Shown here: positions 9,345-19,314 of the stretch, one piece after another | Position numbering within the stretch: position 1 is the stretch's first letter | How the letters are laid out: each line of letters opens with the position of its first letter | Origin: an uncultured Aquimarina sp. | Lineage (GTDB): Bacteria; Bacteroidota; Bacteroidia; Flavobacteriales; Flavobacteriaceae | DNA: 64,000 bases | NCBI GenBank assembly: GCA_947498705.1 | Contig: CANMLW010000008.1 | Span: 124,001-188,000, forward strand | Reading direction: 5' to 3' | Made by a program: the position numbers and the translations under genes | The notes under the pieces: generated by a model | Databases searched by the model: none | What the model was told of the DNA's origin: nothing | What the model saw: only the letters and a program-made list of their open reading frames with translations

Positions 9345-10916
9345 CTATTTTTTTAAGATTATTGGGAGTTTACCGATAGCTGTATGTTGCTCAAGAAAAT
9401 GAGCAGAAGCAATTTCTTGAAAAGCGTCAAAATTCTGATAAACAATCGTGATGTTCTCAATATATTCGGTGTGTAGTGTTCTCAAGACATACGGATTACC
9501 AAACAGGTATAGGCTTATATTTTTTGATTTACTTATTTTATTAATTTTTTTTAGTATTTCTTCGTCCAAGCCAAAATTATTGGCAGGCTTTATAGAAGGC
9601 GGGAACAAGGCTATAAGAATATTTTTATGACCCAGCATATTAAGGTTGGTTGTATGACAAGGTATGTGTTTTTCAATGTTTGCGATAAATGAACAAGTAT
9701 CGACATTACCTATCATGATGGTTTCAAAACCTTCTGTTTTAAAATTGTTTAGGTTTTCTTTATTAGACTTATATGCTGTTAGGGATCCTTTTGCAAGTTT
9801 TAGATTAAGAGCCCTTGTTGCTTCAAGATTAAAGTTTTGTTTTACGCTTTGCCCTTTAAACATTTTTTCTTTTAAGGTCAGAATTCGCAAAAAACTTTCT
9901 TCAATTTGCTCACTAGTAGCATTTTTTTCTATGGTTTTCATACCTTCTTCGACGTTTTCTGCAAAACATAGCAGGTCATTACCTGCATCAAAAGCCTTCC
10001 ATTCTAATGCACCTTTTTCTGGATATAATTTTGAAACACTATGCATATTCAGCGCATCAGATATCACCACTCCTTCAAAATTTAATTCGTTTCTTAAAAT
10101 TCCTTTTATGATTTCTTTTGATAGTGTGGCAGATATACTTTTTCCGTTAGTTAATGATGGAATAGCAAGATGTCCTATAAGAATACTATCGATTCCAGCT
10201 TCAATAGCTTTAATAAAAGGATACAGTTCCTGATTATACATCTCTTCTTTAGATTTTGAGATAATCGGTAATCCAATATGTGAATCTACTGCGGTATCTC
10301 CATGCCCAGGAAAATGTTTAAAACATCCCAGAATATTAGCATCCTTTTGCCCTTTATAAAAAGTCAATGCTTTTTGAATCACTTTTTCTTTGTTTTCACC
10401 AAAAGAGCGATAACCAATAACGGGATTATTTGGATTGGTGTTGATGTCTACAACTGGTGCCAGATTAAGATGAATACCTATTTGTTTAAGATCGTTGCCA
10501 ATATGTTTTCCAACCTCATAAATAAGTTCTTGTTCTTCATCGGGTAATGCACCTAGAGTAATTGCATAAGGATATTGCGGTGTGTTTTCTACGCGCATTG
10601 CCAATCCCCATTCTGCATCGATGCTTATTAATAAGGGATAAGGAGCTATGCTTTGATAGTGAGTGATGAGTTCTGATAACCGGTCAATACTATGATCATT
10701 TTTTACAACCGTTTTTTTTCCTTCAAAATTGGTAGCTGTACTGGCTCTGCTATGAAAAAAAGTGAGCCCACCAATTTTATACTCCTTAATAAGACGTTCT
10801 AATTGTTGTATGCCTTCATCTGTATCGCTTATGTAGGCAGCCGGAGAGAAAAACTGTCCAATTTTTTCTACTTTAGAAATGGCTGGATTTAGTATTTTCT
10901 TAATATCATGTGTCAT
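9345..10916 (-). CDS. Glycoside hydrolase family 3 beta-N-acetylhexosaminidase (NagZ-like)
   Basis: This 523-residue GH3 protein has the NagZ-type general acid/base loop KHFPGHGDTAVDSH near residues 200-213 and a candidate nucleophile Asp in VVISDALNMHSV near 285. These motifs mark GH3 N-acetylglucosaminidases rather than beta-glucosidases. It probably removes GlcNAc from anhydromuropeptides before AnmK acts on the product. The roughly 170-residue C-terminal extension beyond the barrel is longer than in E. coli NagZ. No signal peptide is evident, which fits cytoplasmic recycling. It lies between the permease (8 bp away) and anmK (15 bp away). Confidence 0.9.
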   Translation of the reverse strand: MTHDIKKILNPAISKVEKIGQFFSPAAYISDTDEGIQQLERLIKEYKIGGLTFFHSRASTATNFEGKKTVVKNDHSIDRLSELITHYQSIAPYPLLISIDAEWGLAMRVENTPQYPYAITLGALPDEEQELIYEVGKHIGNDLKQIGIHLNLAPVVDINTNPNNPVIGYRSFGENKEKVIQKALTFYKGQKDANILGCFKHFPGHGDTAVDSHIGLPIISKSKEEMYNQELYPFIKAIEAGIDSILIGHLAIPSLTNGKSISATLSKEIIKGILRNELNFEGVVISDALNMHSVSKLYPEKGALEWKAFDAGNDLLCFAENVEEGMKTIEKNATSEQIEESFLRILTLKEKMFKGQSVKQNFNLEATRALNLKLAKGSLTAYKSNKENLNNFKTEGFETIMIGNVDTCSFIANIEKHIPCHTTNLNMLGHKNILIALFPPSIKPANNFGLDEEILKKINKISKSKNISLYLFGNPYVLRTLHTEYIENITIVYQNFDAFQEIASAHFLEQHTAIGKLPIILKK

Positions 10917-10924
10917 AGTACTTG

Positions 10925-12196
10925 CTAGCTTTTATCTTTTTTTCCGTAGGTAGCAGGATATTGAATATACCTGGTAAGAATAACTCCGGGAATTGCAGCA
11001 ATTGCCACCCAGATAAAGAAACCTGTATATCCTATATACTCCTGTATATAGCCACTAATCATACCTGGCAACATCATTCCTAGTGCCATAAACCCAGTGG
11101 CAATGGCATAATGAGAAGTTTTTGATACTCCCTCGGCAATATATATTAGAAACATCAGGTAGGCTGCAAATCCAAATCCATATCCAAATTGTTCTATAAT
11201 TACGACCAATGTTGTAAATACAACAGAAGAAGGTTTTAAAAAAGCAAGAAAAACATAGAGAATATTGGGTAAGTTAAGTGCTAAAATCATGGGTAGCATC
11301 CATTTTTTTAATCCGTGAGTAGAAATGACGATTCCGCCCAGTATCCCACCAATAGTAAGGGCAACAACGCCAAAAGTACCATAAATAGTTCCTACCTCTG
11401 TAGTAGATAACGCTAATCCACCTGCCTCCGGTTTATCTAATAAAAAGGGAGAGGCCATTTTTACCAATTGCGATTCTCCAAGTCGATATACTAATATAAA
11501 TGCCAGTGCAATACCGATCTGTTTTTTCTGGAAGAAAGTTTTAAAAACTTCAAAAAAGCCAACTGTTTTTTCTTTGTCGATAGTGATGGAGTCTTCTGCT
11601 TTGGGAGTAGTAAAAAGATTTAATGCTGTAAGTACAATCATCATTATAGAAACAAGGATCATCGTATAGGACCATGCCCTTTGATTATCACCATAATATT
11701 CTTCTAAAAAACCTGCAAGCACTACAATCAACCCTTGCCCGGTAACCATGGCTAATCGATAGAAAGTACTTCTTACTCCCAAGAAAAAGGACTGCTTTTT
11801 TTCTGATAAAGCAAGTAAATAATAACCATCAGAAGCAATGTCATTGGTTGCAGATGCAAAAGCTGCTATCCAAAAAAAGGAAAGACTTACTACAAAAAAA
11901 TTGTTGGTAGGTGTGGTAAGTCCAACACCCAAAAAAGCGATTGCAATCAATAGTTGCATGCTTAAAAACCAATTTCGTTTGGTACTTTTTATATCTACTA
12001 ATGGACTCCATAGAGGTTTAACCACCCAAGGTAGGTATAACCAACTTGTGTATAGACCAATATCGGCATTACTAATTCCTAGTTTTTTATACATGATTAC
12101 GGACACTGTAATGATGATAATATATGGTAACCCTTCTGTAAAATATAAGGAAGGTACCCAAGCCCAGGCATTTTTGTCTTTGTTAGATGATGTCAT
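10925..12196 (-). CDS. ampG: AmpG-like MFS muropeptide permease
   Basis: This 423-residue, roughly 12-helix major facilitator protein has the AmpG-like N-terminus with FTEGLPYIIIITVS and the loop YTSWLYLPWVVKPLWSPLVD, seen in the AmpG/PAT-like branch. It probably imports GlcNAc-anhydroMurNAc peptides into the cytoplasm. Immediate neighbours, the GH3 hexosaminidase and anmK, give strong context for this role. The gene is first in the recycling group, with 51 bp separating it from the hypothetical gene upstream. Substrate is inferred, as related MFS members carry other solutes. Confidence 0.85.
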   Translation of the reverse strand: MTSSNKDKNAWAWVPSLYFTEGLPYIIIITVSVIMYKKLGISNADIGLYTSWLYLPWVVKPLWSPLVDIKSTKRNWFLSMQLLIAIAFLGVGLTTPTNNFFVVSLSFFWIAAFASATNDIASDGYYLLALSEKKQSFFLGVRSTFYRLAMVTGQGLIVVLAGFLEEYYGDNQRAWSYTMILVSIMMIVLTALNLFTTPKAEDSITIDKEKTVGFFEVFKTFFQKKQIGIALAFILVYRLGESQLVKMASPFLLDKPEAGGLALSTTEVGTIYGTFGVVALTIGGILGGIVISTHGLKKWMLPMILALNLPNILYVFLAFLKPSSVVFTTLVVIIEQFGYGFGFAAYLMFLIYIAEGVSKTSHYAIATGFMALGMMLPGMISGYIQEYIGYTGFFIWVAIAAIPGVILTRYIQYPATYGKKDKS

Positions 12197-12247
12197 GAAT
12201 TAGTGGTATGAGAGTAGTATACTGATCAAAGTATCGTAGCGTATAGT

Positions 12248-12997
12248 TTATATTTTATCCTTAGGGTCAAGCTCAAAGGTGTCTAAATGTATATGAGGAA
12301 CTGATTTTTTATAGAAAAAATCAATGATTTGGTTTTCAAGGTATGAATTAATTCCTTTAGTTTTTTGTTCTGTTACCATTTTATAAATATTCATCGCTTC
12401 TACCGTTTTAAACTCTTGAATTATTTTATCAGGTTTCTTAACAGCATTCATTCCTCTATATGTTTCAATTCTTTTCTTCATCCATCGATGACTCATCAAT
12501 TTTAATTTGCTGTCGCGTAAATCTTCACGTAGAATATCAATTCTATCGGTATTATTTACGGCTTCATTAGTGGCTCGATCCAAAACTCTTTTTGCATGAG
12601 TGTATTCTCTTTCAAATTTAAAATCAAGTCGACGCATATCTTGCTTTAAATGCATAATTACCTCATACAACGCTTGGTCATATATAAGTAAGAATTCTTC
12701 ATAAGAGTATAAGGTATCCAGAAAAACAATAGCATGTTTTCGATATAATTTCGGAATAGGTTGATTAGTTACGTTTTTAAATAAACCATTTAGCACTACC
12801 TGTCCTTCTTCTGGGATGTTTACAAATAAAGAATTATTTTTTAGTTCCCTTAATTGTTTGGTAATGGTGTACCTAGTGCCTTTAAATACAATTGATTTGT
12901 ATCTAAACCTATATGTATTAGGGTTAAGACTTTCGTTGTGTTGTGCTACGCCCTGATACATGAACATAAATATCATTATGAATAGTAAGAGTCTCAT
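12248..12997 (-). CDS. Exported protein of unknown function
   Basis: This 249-residue protein has a signal sequence (hydrophobic to about residue 18, ending GVAQ). The mature part is highly charged and rich in predicted helix, with many Arg/Lys/Glu residues around 120-200. No cysteine cluster or known motif is visible. It precedes the AmpG-like gene on the same strand with a 51-bp gap, so it may belong to the recycling group, but I cannot tie it to a reaction. Confidence 0.75.
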   Translation of the reverse strand: MRLLLFIMIFMFMYQGVAQHNESLNPNTYRFRYKSIVFKGTRYTITKQLRELKNNSLFVNIPEEGQVVLNGLFKNVTNQPIPKLYRKHAIVFLDTLYSYEEFLLIYDQALYEVIMHLKQDMRRLDFKFEREYTHAKRVLDRATNEAVNNTDRIDILREDLRDSKLKLMSHRWMKKRIETYRGMNAVKKPDKIIQEFKTVEAMNIYKMVTEQKTKGINSYLENQIIDFFYKKSVPHIHLDTFELDPKDKI

Positions 12998-13456
12998 ATA
13001 TCACATTTGAGTAAACTCAAAGTTTTTTAAGGAATACAATATACGGCTTATTGTTTGAATTTATGATTTGCGAGGAATTAAGTGTACGGTTTATGTACTT
13101 CTTTATTGTAAAAGAGGTAATCTTTTCTAAATTTTTTATTGAAGAATTTTACTAATAGAGCAAGTCACGTTTAAAATAAAAACATCGTTATGGAGTGGTC
13201 CGATTTAACTTAATATTTACAGGTTAATAGCCGCTATAAGTAAAGGGAGAATAGTATGTTCTGTTGTTGAAAGAAGTTTGTTATTAGATGTTTATGAATC
13301 TTTGTAAGGTTTGTTAGAATGTGGATTTCCATCATAAAATTTGACTTTTTTTGAGTAACTTGATAGAGGTAAAAAAAATACTGTGTAAAAAAAATGTGAC
13401 CTTTTTAAAACAATGGTGTCTAAATTATGGGAGTTTACGAGAAACGATAAAATAGA
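12998..13456. other. Divergent intergenic region
   Basis: This 459-bp AT-rich region lies between a minus-strand hypothetical gene and the plus-strand ECF sigma gene. Apart from a candidate ECF-type promoter at 13395-13422 I see no gene or stable RNA fold in it. Confidence 0.5.
13395..13422 (+). promoter_or_regulatory. Candidate ECF-type promoter before the sigma gene
   Basis: TGTGACC at 13395-13401 and TGTCTA at 13417-13422 are separated by 15 bp. A GTxACC-like -35 and a CGTC/TGTC-like -10 are typical of ECF promoters, so the sigma factor may control its own transcription. The match is by eye only. Confidence 0.4.
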
Positions 13457-14032
13457 TTGAAAGAAATAGGGAAGGATACTTATTTAGAAGATAAAGAATT
13501 GGTCTTTAGAATTGCCAAAAGCAACGATACCAAATTGTATGCAATTCTTTATGATAGATATGCTACAATGGTATATGCTAAATGTTTAAGTTTTGTGAAA
13601 ACAAAAGAAGAGGCGCAGGACCTAACACATGATATTTTTGTATTACTATTTGCTAAACTAAAAACCTTTAAAGGAACTTCTAAGTTTTCTACCTGGCTTT
13701 ACTCTTTTACCTATAACTTTTGTATTAATTATGTGCAGCGAGATCGAAAAAAGAAGAACGAAAAAATTATTGTTTCAGATACTTTGGTAGAATATACAAC
13801 AGAAGATGACGATGATAGTTTGGATGAAGAAATAATGAAATTAAAATCGGAAAAATTAGTTCTGGCATTACAACAAATAGAACCTAATGATAAAGTTATT
13901 TTGATGATGAAGTATCAGGATGATTTATCGATCAAAGAGATTAAAGAAAACCTAAATATTGGAGATAGTGCCGTAAAAATGAGGTTAAGTCGCGCTAAGT
14001 CGCGATTAATAAAAGCTTATAATACCCTATAG
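13457..14032 (+). CDS. ECF-type RNA polymerase sigma factor
   Basis: This 191-residue sigma-70 family protein has region 2 at about residues 25-95 (AQDLTHDIFVLLFAKLKTF followed by STWLYSFTYNFCINYV) and region 4 at about 130-185 (IKEIKENLNIGDSAVKMRLS, a helix-turn-helix). An acidic linker DDDDSLDEE separates them. The start codon is TTG, as no ATG lies nearby in frame. Two genes follow closely, a 60-residue protein and a membrane channel-like protein, likely as an operon. No classical anti-sigma factor is seen; the small protein downstream is the only candidate partner. Confidence 0.92.
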   Translation: MKEIGKDTYLEDKELVFRIAKSNDTKLYAILYDRYATMVYAKCLSFVKTKEEAQDLTHDIFVLLFAKLKTFKGTSKFSTWLYSFTYNFCINYVQRDRKKKNEKIIVSDTLVEYTTEDDDDSLDEEIMKLKSEKLVLALQQIEPNDKVILMMKYQDDLSIKEIKENLNIGDSAVKMRLSRAKSRLIKAYNTL

Positions 14033-14034
14033 CG

Positions 14035-14217
14035 ATGAAGAACCCTTTTAAAAAAATAATTCAAAATGAAGAACTGCCCGATACGATAAAGAAAAAAGTA
14101 TTCGAAGATGTAGAGATGGTTAAGCTTTCGCTTGAATTGGCAGATCTCTTTACGGTCAAATATCCTGGTTCTGTCGAAGAACTTCTAAAATTAACCAACA
14201 AACCTGATAAAAACTAA
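14035..14217 (+). CDS. Small protein of unknown function in sigma-factor operon
   Basis: This 60-residue, highly charged protein begins 2 bp after the sigma stop and ends 7 bp before the channel gene. It is probably helical (LPDTIKKKVFEDVEMVKLSLELADLF) with no transmembrane helix or cysteine. The tight spacing supports translation with its neighbours. A role as a regulator of the sigma factor is possible but unsupported by any recognised domain. Confidence 0.75.
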   Translation: MKNPFKKIIQNEELPDTIKKKVFEDVEMVKLSLELADLFTVKYPGSVEELLKLTNKPDKN

Positions 14218-14224
14218 AAGATAT

Positions 14225-15040
14225 ATGGACGACTTTTTTAATATTAAACTACTAGAAAACGTATTTAATGAATTGTACGAGATTGTGCCAAACATTTTGG
14301 GCGCTATTTTATTCTTTTTTGTAGGTTGGTTGATCATCAAGGTTATCTTGTTTGTAGTTAGAAAAACCTTGAAATATACCAAAATAGATACATTGGCAAC
14401 CAAGATTAGTGAAAATGGTATGCTACTTAATTCTTCGATAAAAATTCAGCCTACTCAAATTCTACTTGTTTTTTTAAAGTGGTTTTTAATTTTGATTTTG
14501 ATCATTATTGGTTCGGATGTGTTTGGGCTTACGATTGTATCTAATGAAGCGAGTCGACTTGTGGATTATTTACCAAAAATATTTAGTGCTATTGTAATTT
14601 TTGGTTTTGGTTTATACTTAGCAACATTGATAAGGAAATCGGTATATACCATGCTCAAATCTTTTGATTTAAGCGGTTCTAAGATTATTAGCTCGATACT
14701 ATTCTTTATAGTTTTTGTGATCGTGTCTATAACGGCACTTAATCAAGCAGGGATCAATACAGACATCATTACTAATAACTTATCATTGATCTTAGGAGCC
14801 TTTTTGGTAGCATTTACTCTGGCTTTGGGGTTAGGGTCCAGAGATATTATTTATAGATTATTGTTAGGGTTTTATTCTCGTAAGAGCCTGGAAACAGGGC
14901 AGAAAATTAAAATAGATGAGGTAATAGGAACGATTGTAGCCATCGATAATATTAGTATGATTGTAGAAAGTATCGACGGAAACAAAATTGTATATCCTAT
15001 AAAAATGATTGCTAACAAGAAAATAGAGATTATTAGTTGA
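14225..15040 (+). CDS. Mechanosensitive-channel-type membrane protein (conserved TM helix family)
   Basis: This 271-residue integral membrane protein has about five hydrophobic helices. The first pair is at about residues 20-45 and 80-105, and glycine-rich helices follow (ALGLGSRDIIYRLLLGFYSR near 195-215). It ends in a short beta-like tail (QKIKIDEVIGTIVAIDNISMIV), reminiscent of the MscS beta domain. This fits the family of MscS relatives with repeated conserved TM helices. It is the third gene of the ECF sigma unit, which suggests an envelope or osmotic stress role. Channel activity is inferred. Confidence 0.8.
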   Translation: MDDFFNIKLLENVFNELYEIVPNILGAILFFFVGWLIIKVILFVVRKTLKYTKIDTLATKISENGMLLNSSIKIQPTQILLVFLKWFLILILIIIGSDVFGLTIVSNEASRLVDYLPKIFSAIVIFGFGLYLATLIRKSVYTMLKSFDLSGSKIISSILFFIVFVIVSITALNQAGINTDIITNNLSLILGAFLVAFTLALGLGSRDIIYRLLLGFYSRKSLETGQKIKIDEVIGTIVAIDNISMIVESIDGNKIVYPIKMIANKKIEIIS

Positions 15041-15187
15041 TTTTATATGTTTAAGAAAAGCCGTTTTCATATGAAAACATAAAAAAGCAAAAAAAGAAGT
15101 GACTTTTGATAAGAACAAGGGTCTAATTAAATAGAATGGAGATGAAATGGGGATTTTGTCTTGTATAAAAAGTAAAAAAAAGAAGGG

Positions 15188-15322
15188 ATGATTGTGCTAA
15201 TTATAGTTCAGATTGTGATTGTTGTGATTTTATTAATTTTTATGCTTAACAATTGGTATGAGTATATAAAAGATAAAAGAAAAATAAGGGAATATAACAG
15301 AGACAAGCGCGAGAATTCATAG
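15188..15322 (+). CDS. Possible 44-residue single-pass membrane peptide
   Basis: A short open frame begins MIVLIIVQIVIVVILLIFML, a clear transmembrane segment, and ends in a strongly basic tail (KDKRKIREYNRDKRENS). An AGAAGG purine run sits immediately before the ATG, closer than usual for a ribosome site. It may be a small membrane protein attached to the sigma/channel unit, which ends 147 bp upstream. Short frames of this kind also occur by chance. Confidence 0.4.
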   Translation: MIVLIIVQIVIVVILLIFMLNNWYEYIKDKRKIREYNRDKRENS

Positions 15323-16031
15323 AACTACCTACTTTTTTTGATAATGATATTTTAAGAATAAAGTATACACTACTCATAATGTGATTAAAGGGTGTTTTTA
15401 TTTTGTAGGCTACTGTACTAGTTTTGGGGGCATAACGTTTACAGTAGAGCGGGTTTATAGCAAAATAGTAAAAACGCCCTTTTTAATCGAATTACTTTTA
15501 GATAAAACATTGATGTCAAGATTCGTTTCTAACGAATTTATGATTGAAAATAAGCTCTTACTTCAAAAGAGATTTGACATATTTTATAGAAAGCTACCCT
15601 TTGTTTTAATGAACGGTCTAAAATGTACTACGCAAATGGTTAACTAGGTTGCCAGGATCGTTCGATAAATTCTTAAAAGCACTAATTGGGTTACAACTTT
15701 TGGGTATAATTTCTTCAGTACCTAAGAACATAACAAAAACTTAATAATTTAATTTGCCAGTCAAACACTGTTTTGAAAAGTCTGGCAGTAATGTGCCTCA
15801 AATGATCAGTAAAGTTAATTTTGTAGCACGTCTGGTTTTTTCAATAGTTATTGTGATTTGATGCAATACACTAAGGTTTGAAAAAAAGGATACGTTGGTA
15901 TGGGATCAATTTTTGTAGTTTCATGCTTTTATTTTATGTTTGTGACCCCCTACATAATAAAGAATCATACTTTTGAGAAGTAAATTATGATCTCTATATT
16001 CACACTTCGTCTGCTCAATTATAATCAAAAT
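15323..16031. other. Long intergenic region with one hairpin
   Basis: About 700 bp lack a convincing gene. An 88-codon frame at 15381-15647 starts with GTG and resembles no known family; I treat it as chance. A fold-back TGCCAG (15755-15760)/CTGGCA (15782-15787), with an inner TCAAA/TTTGA stem, may be a structured RNA or operator. The MORN operon promoter should lie toward the right end. Confidence 0.4.
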
Positions 16032-19000
16032 ATGAAAAAAGTAATAGTATTTGTTACGTTAATGACGTCTTTAATTTTTTATGGACAAGAAAAATTAGAG
16101 TTTATTGATTATAATGATATCCTAGAAAAAATAGATGTATTAAGTGAAAAAGAAGAGTATGCTAAAATTATAGAGCATCTGGAGAAAATTAATATCAATG
16201 ACTCATTATATGAATCTTCTTTGGTTACTAAATCATATTATCTCCTAAAAAAAGATGCGTATCAAGAAGCTATAAAAGTATCTGATATAGGTCTTAAAAT
16301 AAATAATGGAACAAACAGGTATTCATTTTTACTAAATAAAGGAGTAGCGTTTTTAAGGTCAGAACGTTATCAAGAAGCTTTGACAGTTTGTAATGATGCG
16401 ATACGTGAATATCCCAAAAATTACGTGCTTTTTTATAATCGAGGTATTATTCACGAAAGATTAGAAATGTTTGATAAGGCCATAAAAGATTATATAGAAG
16501 CGATCAAATTAAATCCTTTTTATGCCAATGCTCACTTACAATTAGGAAAAATATGCTTAAAAGAAGGTAGAACGGGCCAAGCCATGATGGCTATTAATAT
16601 GTACTTGCTGTTAAATCCAGACGGGAGTGATTCTTTTAGTATTTTAAACTCAATTAATGTTGCAGTTTCAAAAAAAAGTGAAATAAAACCCAAAGGAATT
16701 AGAATCTCGCCAGATGATGATGCTTTTGAGGATATGGATTTGATATTAAATAACAGAATCGCATTAAACCCAAGCTATAAGATCGATAATAAGATAAATA
16801 TTGCGCTTACAAAACAGAATCATGCTCTTTTTGAACAATTAGATGATTTTGATGGTAATAATGGTTTTTGGGATAGAAAATATGTGCCGTTCTACAAATG
16901 GGTTTTTAAAAGCGGTTACTTTGATGATTTTACATATACCATAGCATATACCATAGAGAATAAGGATTTTAAAAAAATAGTTGGTAAGAATGTTGATAAA
17001 ATAAAAGCATTTATTAACCTGTTTTATGATAAATGGGCAGCTATTATGAGTACCAGAAACCAACAATTGTTAGAAGGGAAAAAACAAGAGGTTTCTTATG
17101 TTTATGATGATTACACTTTGCGTGCATTTGGAAAAACCAAAGATGGTAAAAGAATAGGGAATTGGTTAATATTTAATCATCAGGGAAAATTAAAAGGGAG
17201 CGGAAAGTTTAACGAAAAAGGAGAAAGAGTAGACAAGTGGATATGGTATGATGATTACGGTAATAAATCGATTATAGAACAATATGTTGGAGGAAAACTA
17301 GAGGGAGAGTTTCTTTCCTTTCATGATAATAAAAACCCTAAAGTGGTATGTAATTATAAAGCAGGAAAATTAAATGGGTTGTACAAAAAATATAACAAGA
17401 AAGGTGCTTTAATTGAAGAAAAATCTTTTTCTGAAGATCAGTTGGATGGTTCTTATAAATCATACTATGCTCTAGGAGCATCTGCCCAAGAATATGTTCT
17501 TAAATATAAAAAAGGGAATCCAGAAGGAGAGTTGTTACAATATCACCCTAACGGGAAATTATACAAGAAAAGAAATTATAGGAATGGAGTTCTTGAGGGA
17601 AAAGAACAAAAATTCTATAAAAATGAGATATTACAGTCAGAATTTGATTATTCAAAAGGAGTTATTAATGGCCCTTATACTACATATCATAAAAATGGCA
17701 CAAAATATGAGGTTGGAACATCTATAGAAGGTAAATATAATGGCAATGTAAAATTGTTTTATAATGATGGTACAATTTTGAATGATTATACATATACCAA
17801 AGGAAAGCTAAATGGACTTTATAAAGAATATGATGTTGACGGAAAATTATACTATGAGTTTGTTTATCGAAATGATGAATTTATAGAATATCGATACTTT
17901 GATAAAGAAGGTAACAGTATTATAGATGGTAAAAAGAAAAAAGGAGAATTTTATTATAGAGGCTATTCATCTTTAGGAGATTTGGAAACAGAGGGAATGT
18001 ATGATGTAAAGGGAGGGAAAAAAGATGTTTGGAAATATTACGAAAACGGTGTTTTGATTAGTAAAGGGATTTATACAGATAATAAATTGAACGGAAAATA
18101 TCATGAGTTTTACAAATCTGGTCAGAAAGAATCAATTATAGAATATAAAAATGATTCTTTGACCGGCTATTATGTTGCCTACCATAAAAATGGTAACATA
18201 TCTAACCAAGGTTGGCATAAAGATAATGCCAACCACGGTACCTGGGTATCTTATTATGATGATGGTCGTATAAAACAAAAGAATTTTTATCATAAAGGAC
18301 TAGAGCATGGAAAACAAGAGTTCTTTGGTGTTGAGGGAAAGTTGTTTTATGAATCTTATTATGAATTTGGAGATTTGATAGCCGAAAAATATTATACATC
18401 ATCAGGAGAAATCCTAGAGAAAATAGAACATGACCCAAATAAAAAAGAGTATACCGTTTCCTTAAAACAATATAATGGTAACACTTACTCTACTACAGAG
18501 TATTTACATACAATAAAGCATGGTAAGTATATTAGATATAATGCAAGTGGCAAAAAAAATCTTGAGGGATCATATTTTAATGGCAAGTATCATGGCGAAT
18601 GGATATGGTATCATGATAATGGACAGGTGAGTACGAAAGGAACGTATTTTCATGGAGACTATATAGGAAAATGGAAAACATATTTTAAGAACGGGAAAGT
18701 AAAGGAAACATATTCCTATCAATCGGGAGAACTAAACGGACCTAATAAAAAGTATAGTGAAGAAGGAGTTTTGACAGCTGTAGTTCCTTATAAAAATAAT
18801 AAACTGCATGGGCAAAGAATATTTTATAGCCCAGAAGGTAAATTACAATTAGTTAGATTTTATCATAATGATAAAATTATAGGGTATAGTTACAACGATA
18901 AAAATGGAACACTGAAACCGATGATACCCTTAAAAAATTATACAGGTATGGTACATGGTTTTTTTGATAATGGAAAACCTTCGATACAAATGGAATATAA

Positions 19001-19310
19001 GAATGGTTTTTTTGTTAACGAGTATAAAGCATATTATTATTCAGGACAACTAGAGCGACATACTGTATATAAAGACGGTGATACTCATGGAAAATATACA
19101 TTTTACTATCCGAGCGGAAAAGTTAAAAAAGAAATGAATTATCGTCATGATGCTTTGCACGGTTTATATAAAGAATACTATCCTAATGGTGCTAGCAAAG
19201 AAGAAATAAATTATCAACATGATAGTCGTAGTGGGGTAGCAAAGTATTATGATGAAAACGGAAAACTTATAAAAGAACAATCATATTTTAATGATTTATT
19301 AGAAAAATAG
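16032..19310 (+). CDS. Giant exported protein with TPR and MORN/YwqK-type repeats
   Basis: This protein of about 1092 residues starts at the ATG at 16032 with a signal peptide (MKKVIVFVTLMTSLIFYGQ); the frame also runs 15 codons upstream, which would spoil the signal. Tetratricopeptide-like helices occupy about residues 60-215. From about residue 360 to the end there are some 25-30 repeats of the form Y-x-NGK-x-x-x-x-x-x-Y-x-x-G-x-x-(H/N)G, the MORN-2/YwqK pattern of beta-hairpins. Bacteroidota MORN-2 proteins are largely uncharacterised; binding to envelope components is a guess. It is the first gene of a three-gene operon and sits 4 bp before the next ATG. Confidence 0.88.
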   Translation: MKKVIVFVTLMTSLIFYGQEKLEFIDYNDILEKIDVLSEKEEYAKIIEHLEKININDSLYESSLVTKSYYLLKKDAYQEAIKVSDIGLKINNGTNRYSFLLNKGVAFLRSERYQEALTVCNDAIREYPKNYVLFYNRGIIHERLEMFDKAIKDYIEAIKLNPFYANAHLQLGKICLKEGRTGQAMMAINMYLLLNPDGSDSFSILNSINVAVSKKSEIKPKGIRISPDDDAFEDMDLILNNRIALNPSYKIDNKINIALTKQNHALFEQLDDFDGNNGFWDRKYVPFYKWVFKSGYFDDFTYTIAYTIENKDFKKIVGKNVDKIKAFINLFYDKWAAIMSTRNQQLLEGKKQEVSYVYDDYTLRAFGKTKDGKRIGNWLIFNHQGKLKGSGKFNEKGERVDKWIWYDDYGNKSIIEQYVGGKLEGEFLSFHDNKNPKVVCNYKAGKLNGLYKKYNKKGALIEEKSFSEDQLDGSYKSYYALGASAQEYVLKYKKGNPEGELLQYHPNGKLYKKRNYRNGVLEGKEQKFYKNEILQSEFDYSKGVINGPYTTYHKNGTKYEVGTSIEGKYNGNVKLFYNDGTILNDYTYTKGKLNGLYKEYDVDGKLYYEFVYRNDEFIEYRYFDKEGNSIIDGKKKKGEFYYRGYSSLGDLETEGMYDVKGGKKDVWKYYENGVLISKGIYTDNKLNGKYHEFYKSGQKESIIEYKNDSLTGYYVAYHKNGNISNQGWHKDNANHGTWVSYYDDGRIKQKNFYHKGLEHGKQEFFGVEGKLFYESYYEFGDLIAEKYYTSSGEILEKIEHDPNKKEYTVSLKQYNGNTYSTTEYLHTIKHGKYIRYNASGKKNLEGSYFNGKYHGEWIWYHDNGQVSTKGTYFHGDYIGKWKTYFKNGKVKETYSYQSGELNGPNKKYSEEGVLTAVVPYKNNKLHGQRIFYSPEGKLQLVRFYHNDKIIGYSYNDKNGTLKPMIPLKNYTGMVHGFFDNGKPSIQMEYKNGFFVNEYKAYYYSGQLERHTVYKDGDTHGKYTFYYPSGKVKKEMNYRHDALHGLYKEYYPNGASKEEINYQHDSRSGVAKYYDENGKLIKEQSYFNDLLEK

Positions 19311-19314
19311 ACAT

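Noticed and set aside
15381..15647. 88-codon plus-strand frame with GTG start
   Set aside because: No resemblance to a family and no convincing start; in an AT-rich gap this length is expected by chance.
15941..15970. Second TGTGACC motif before the MORN operon as an ECF promoter
   Set aside because: No TGTCTA-like element occurs at the expected 15-17 bp spacing.
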